From a candidate division CSSED10-310 bacterium (GTDB taxonomy: Bacteria > CSSED10-310 > JAFGDC01): DNA of 6,510 bases. Positions 6,037 through 6,510 of the stretch are shown piece by piece; the first letter of the stretch is position 1, and every line of letters begins with the position of its first letter. Below the pieces are notes generated by a model. The model ran no database searches, was not told the origin of the DNA, and saw nothing but the letters and a program-made list of their open reading frames with translations. The stretch is from positions 1 through 6,510 of the forward strand of contig JAFGDC010000200.1 in assembly GCA_016932295.1 (NCBI GenBank), in the 5' to 3' direction. The translations under genes were made by a program, and so were the position numbers.

Positions 6037-6069
6037 GCCTTTCCACCAATCCTGGCGTGCGCAAGGTTC

Positions 6070-6083
6070 GACCGCCGGCGGTC
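6070..6083. repeat. 14-base perfect palindrome GACCGCCGGCGGTC
   Basis: Every base of this site pairs with its mirror. It lies 34 bases upstream of the predicted -35 of the UDP-xylose synthase gene, a sensible place for an activator or repressor site. The GC-rich composition makes chance self-complementarity more likely, so function is only suggested. Confidence 0.45.
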
Positions 6084-6201
6084 ATGAAGCAGCCCGGAGT
6101 CACTACACGGTGACACGATAATCGGACCAATCCTTATCGCGCATGCATGGTGAATGCAAGAGTACCTGCCGGGCTGCGCGTGGGCCAAGATATGAACAAG
6201 G

Positions 6202-6218
6202 CGGAGAGGCGCTCTCCG
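6202..6218. repeat. Perfect 7-bp hairpin CGGAGAG-GCG-CTCTCCG
   Basis: A seven-pair inverted repeat with a three-base loop sits mid-spacer, extendable by one G-T pair. No T run follows on either side, so it is not an intrinsic terminator. Its arms (GCGGAG...CTCCG) resemble the dyad at 1753-1768 near the radical SAM promoter, with a different centre length. Confidence 0.4.
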
Positions 6219-6307
6219 TGAAGCGCCGAAGCGGTGCATACCGAGCCGCAAGCCGCCGGGTCGGCGATCAGCCGGACACGGGTGGAGGGGATTCCACTGC
6301 CGGCCCC

Positions 6308-6350
6308 CTGGTCGATGACCAGACAACCCACATTCCCCGTCAACTATACT
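6308..6350 (+). promoter_or_regulatory. Candidate promoter and operator-like dyad for the frame at 6397
   Basis: TATACT (6345-6350) is a good -10, but no good -35 lies at 16-18 bases; the nearest is CAGACA (6320-6325, four of six) at 19. A perfect dyad, CTGGTC-GAT-GACCAG (6308-6322), overlaps that -35 area. A good -10, a poor -35 and a dyad at -35 would suit an activator-dependent promoter. This is inference. Confidence 0.35.
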
Positions 6351-6396
6351 CTCTCATTGAAAAACCATAACAACCCAGTGAGTTCCCTGCACCGCC

Positions 6397-6510
6397 ATGA
6401 GTATACGGCGGCATTTTCGGGAGGTGACCCTGTATCACCCTGGAGAATTCAGGCGGGAGATTGAGCCATTTGCGTTCCTCGCATGGTTCCGTGGTTCAAG
6501 CGTTGATGAC
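6397..6510 (+). CDS. N-terminal fragment of an unidentified protein (3' end outside window)
   Basis: An ATG at 6397 opens a frame that stays open to the last base, giving 38 residues: MSIRRHFREVTLYHPGEF, then a stretch ending EPFAFLAWFRGSSVDD. I do not recognise the family. The basic start and the aromatic patch FAFLAWF would fit a cytoplasmic or membrane-associated protein, but this is too short to judge. The start lies 47 bases after a TATACT box. The Shine-Dalgarno is weak. An inverted repeat CCGCC...GGCGG (6392-6396 and 6407-6411) would put the start codon in a hairpin loop. A nearby GTG at 6424 overlaps its own purine run and is a poorer start. Confidence 0.4.
   Translation, partial: MSIRRHFREVTLYHPGEFRREIEPFAFLAWFRGSSVDD

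Larger units (their letters stand above)
5954..6396. other. Divergent intergenic region with several inverted repeats
   Basis: These 443 bases separate the UDP-xylose synthase gene (minus) from the frame starting at 6397 (plus). They hold a minus-strand promoter near the decarboxylase, a 14-base palindrome at 6070-6083, GTCAC-N6-GTGAC around 6099-6114, hairpins at 6202-6218 and 6308-6322, and a TATACT box at 6345-6350. Small frames on both strands have no Shine-Dalgarno or family likeness. No tRNA or known ncRNA was recognised. Confidence 0.55.

Noticed and set aside
5954..6130. N-terminal extension of UDP-xylose synthase
   Set aside because: The NAD-binding motif begins at the 5953 start, which has its own Shine-Dalgarno. 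The extension shows no homology and covers the predicted promoter.

Overview
The window looks like a chromosomal cell-surface polysaccharide (EPS/LPS-type) region of a Gram-negative bacterium. The evidence is a probable outer-membrane lipoprotein, sigma-70-like promoters, GG(A/T)-rich Shine-Dalgarno sites and moderately high GC judged by eye. A proteobacterium, perhaps a gammaproteobacterium, fits best, but nothing here fixes the taxon. No rRNA, tRNA, CRISPR array, transposase or phage gene was seen.

Layout. Positions 1-666 (+) hold the C-terminal part of a large membrane protein of the GT39-like type. Positions 853-1575 (+) hold a soluble family 2 glycosyltransferase related to dolichol-phosphate-mannose synthase, with its own near-consensus promoter at 797-826. 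A 391-base gap with a palindrome-bearing promoter and a structured leader precedes a cobalamin-binding-domain radical SAM protein at 1967-3370 (+). Three genes on the minus strand follow: a small cyclophilin-like-fold protein (3406-3789), an SH3-domain lipoprotein (4174-4824) and a UDP-glucuronate decarboxylase (UDP-xylose synthase, 5018-5953). A 443-base divergent spacer with several inverted repeats separates the last of these from a reading frame at 6397 (+) that runs off the window.

How they may work together. UDP-xylose synthase makes a nucleotide sugar, the family 2 transferase would move a sugar to a lipid or glycan acceptor, and the GT39-like membrane protein would use lipid-linked sugars. 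The radical SAM enzyme may tailor a sugar or lipid. The lipoprotein and the cyclophilin-like protein have no obvious place in this pathway. Each gene appears to be its own transcription unit, separated by 35-390 bases, rather than part of one tight operon.

The least ordinary part is 3790-3990. It carries an AT-rich promoter, a roughly 150-base structured leader for the cyclophilin-like gene and, on the opposite strand, a hairpin followed by six T's that looks like an intrinsic terminator for transcripts coming through from the radical SAM gene. I found no clearly new multi-gene system. The strongest leads are regulatory.
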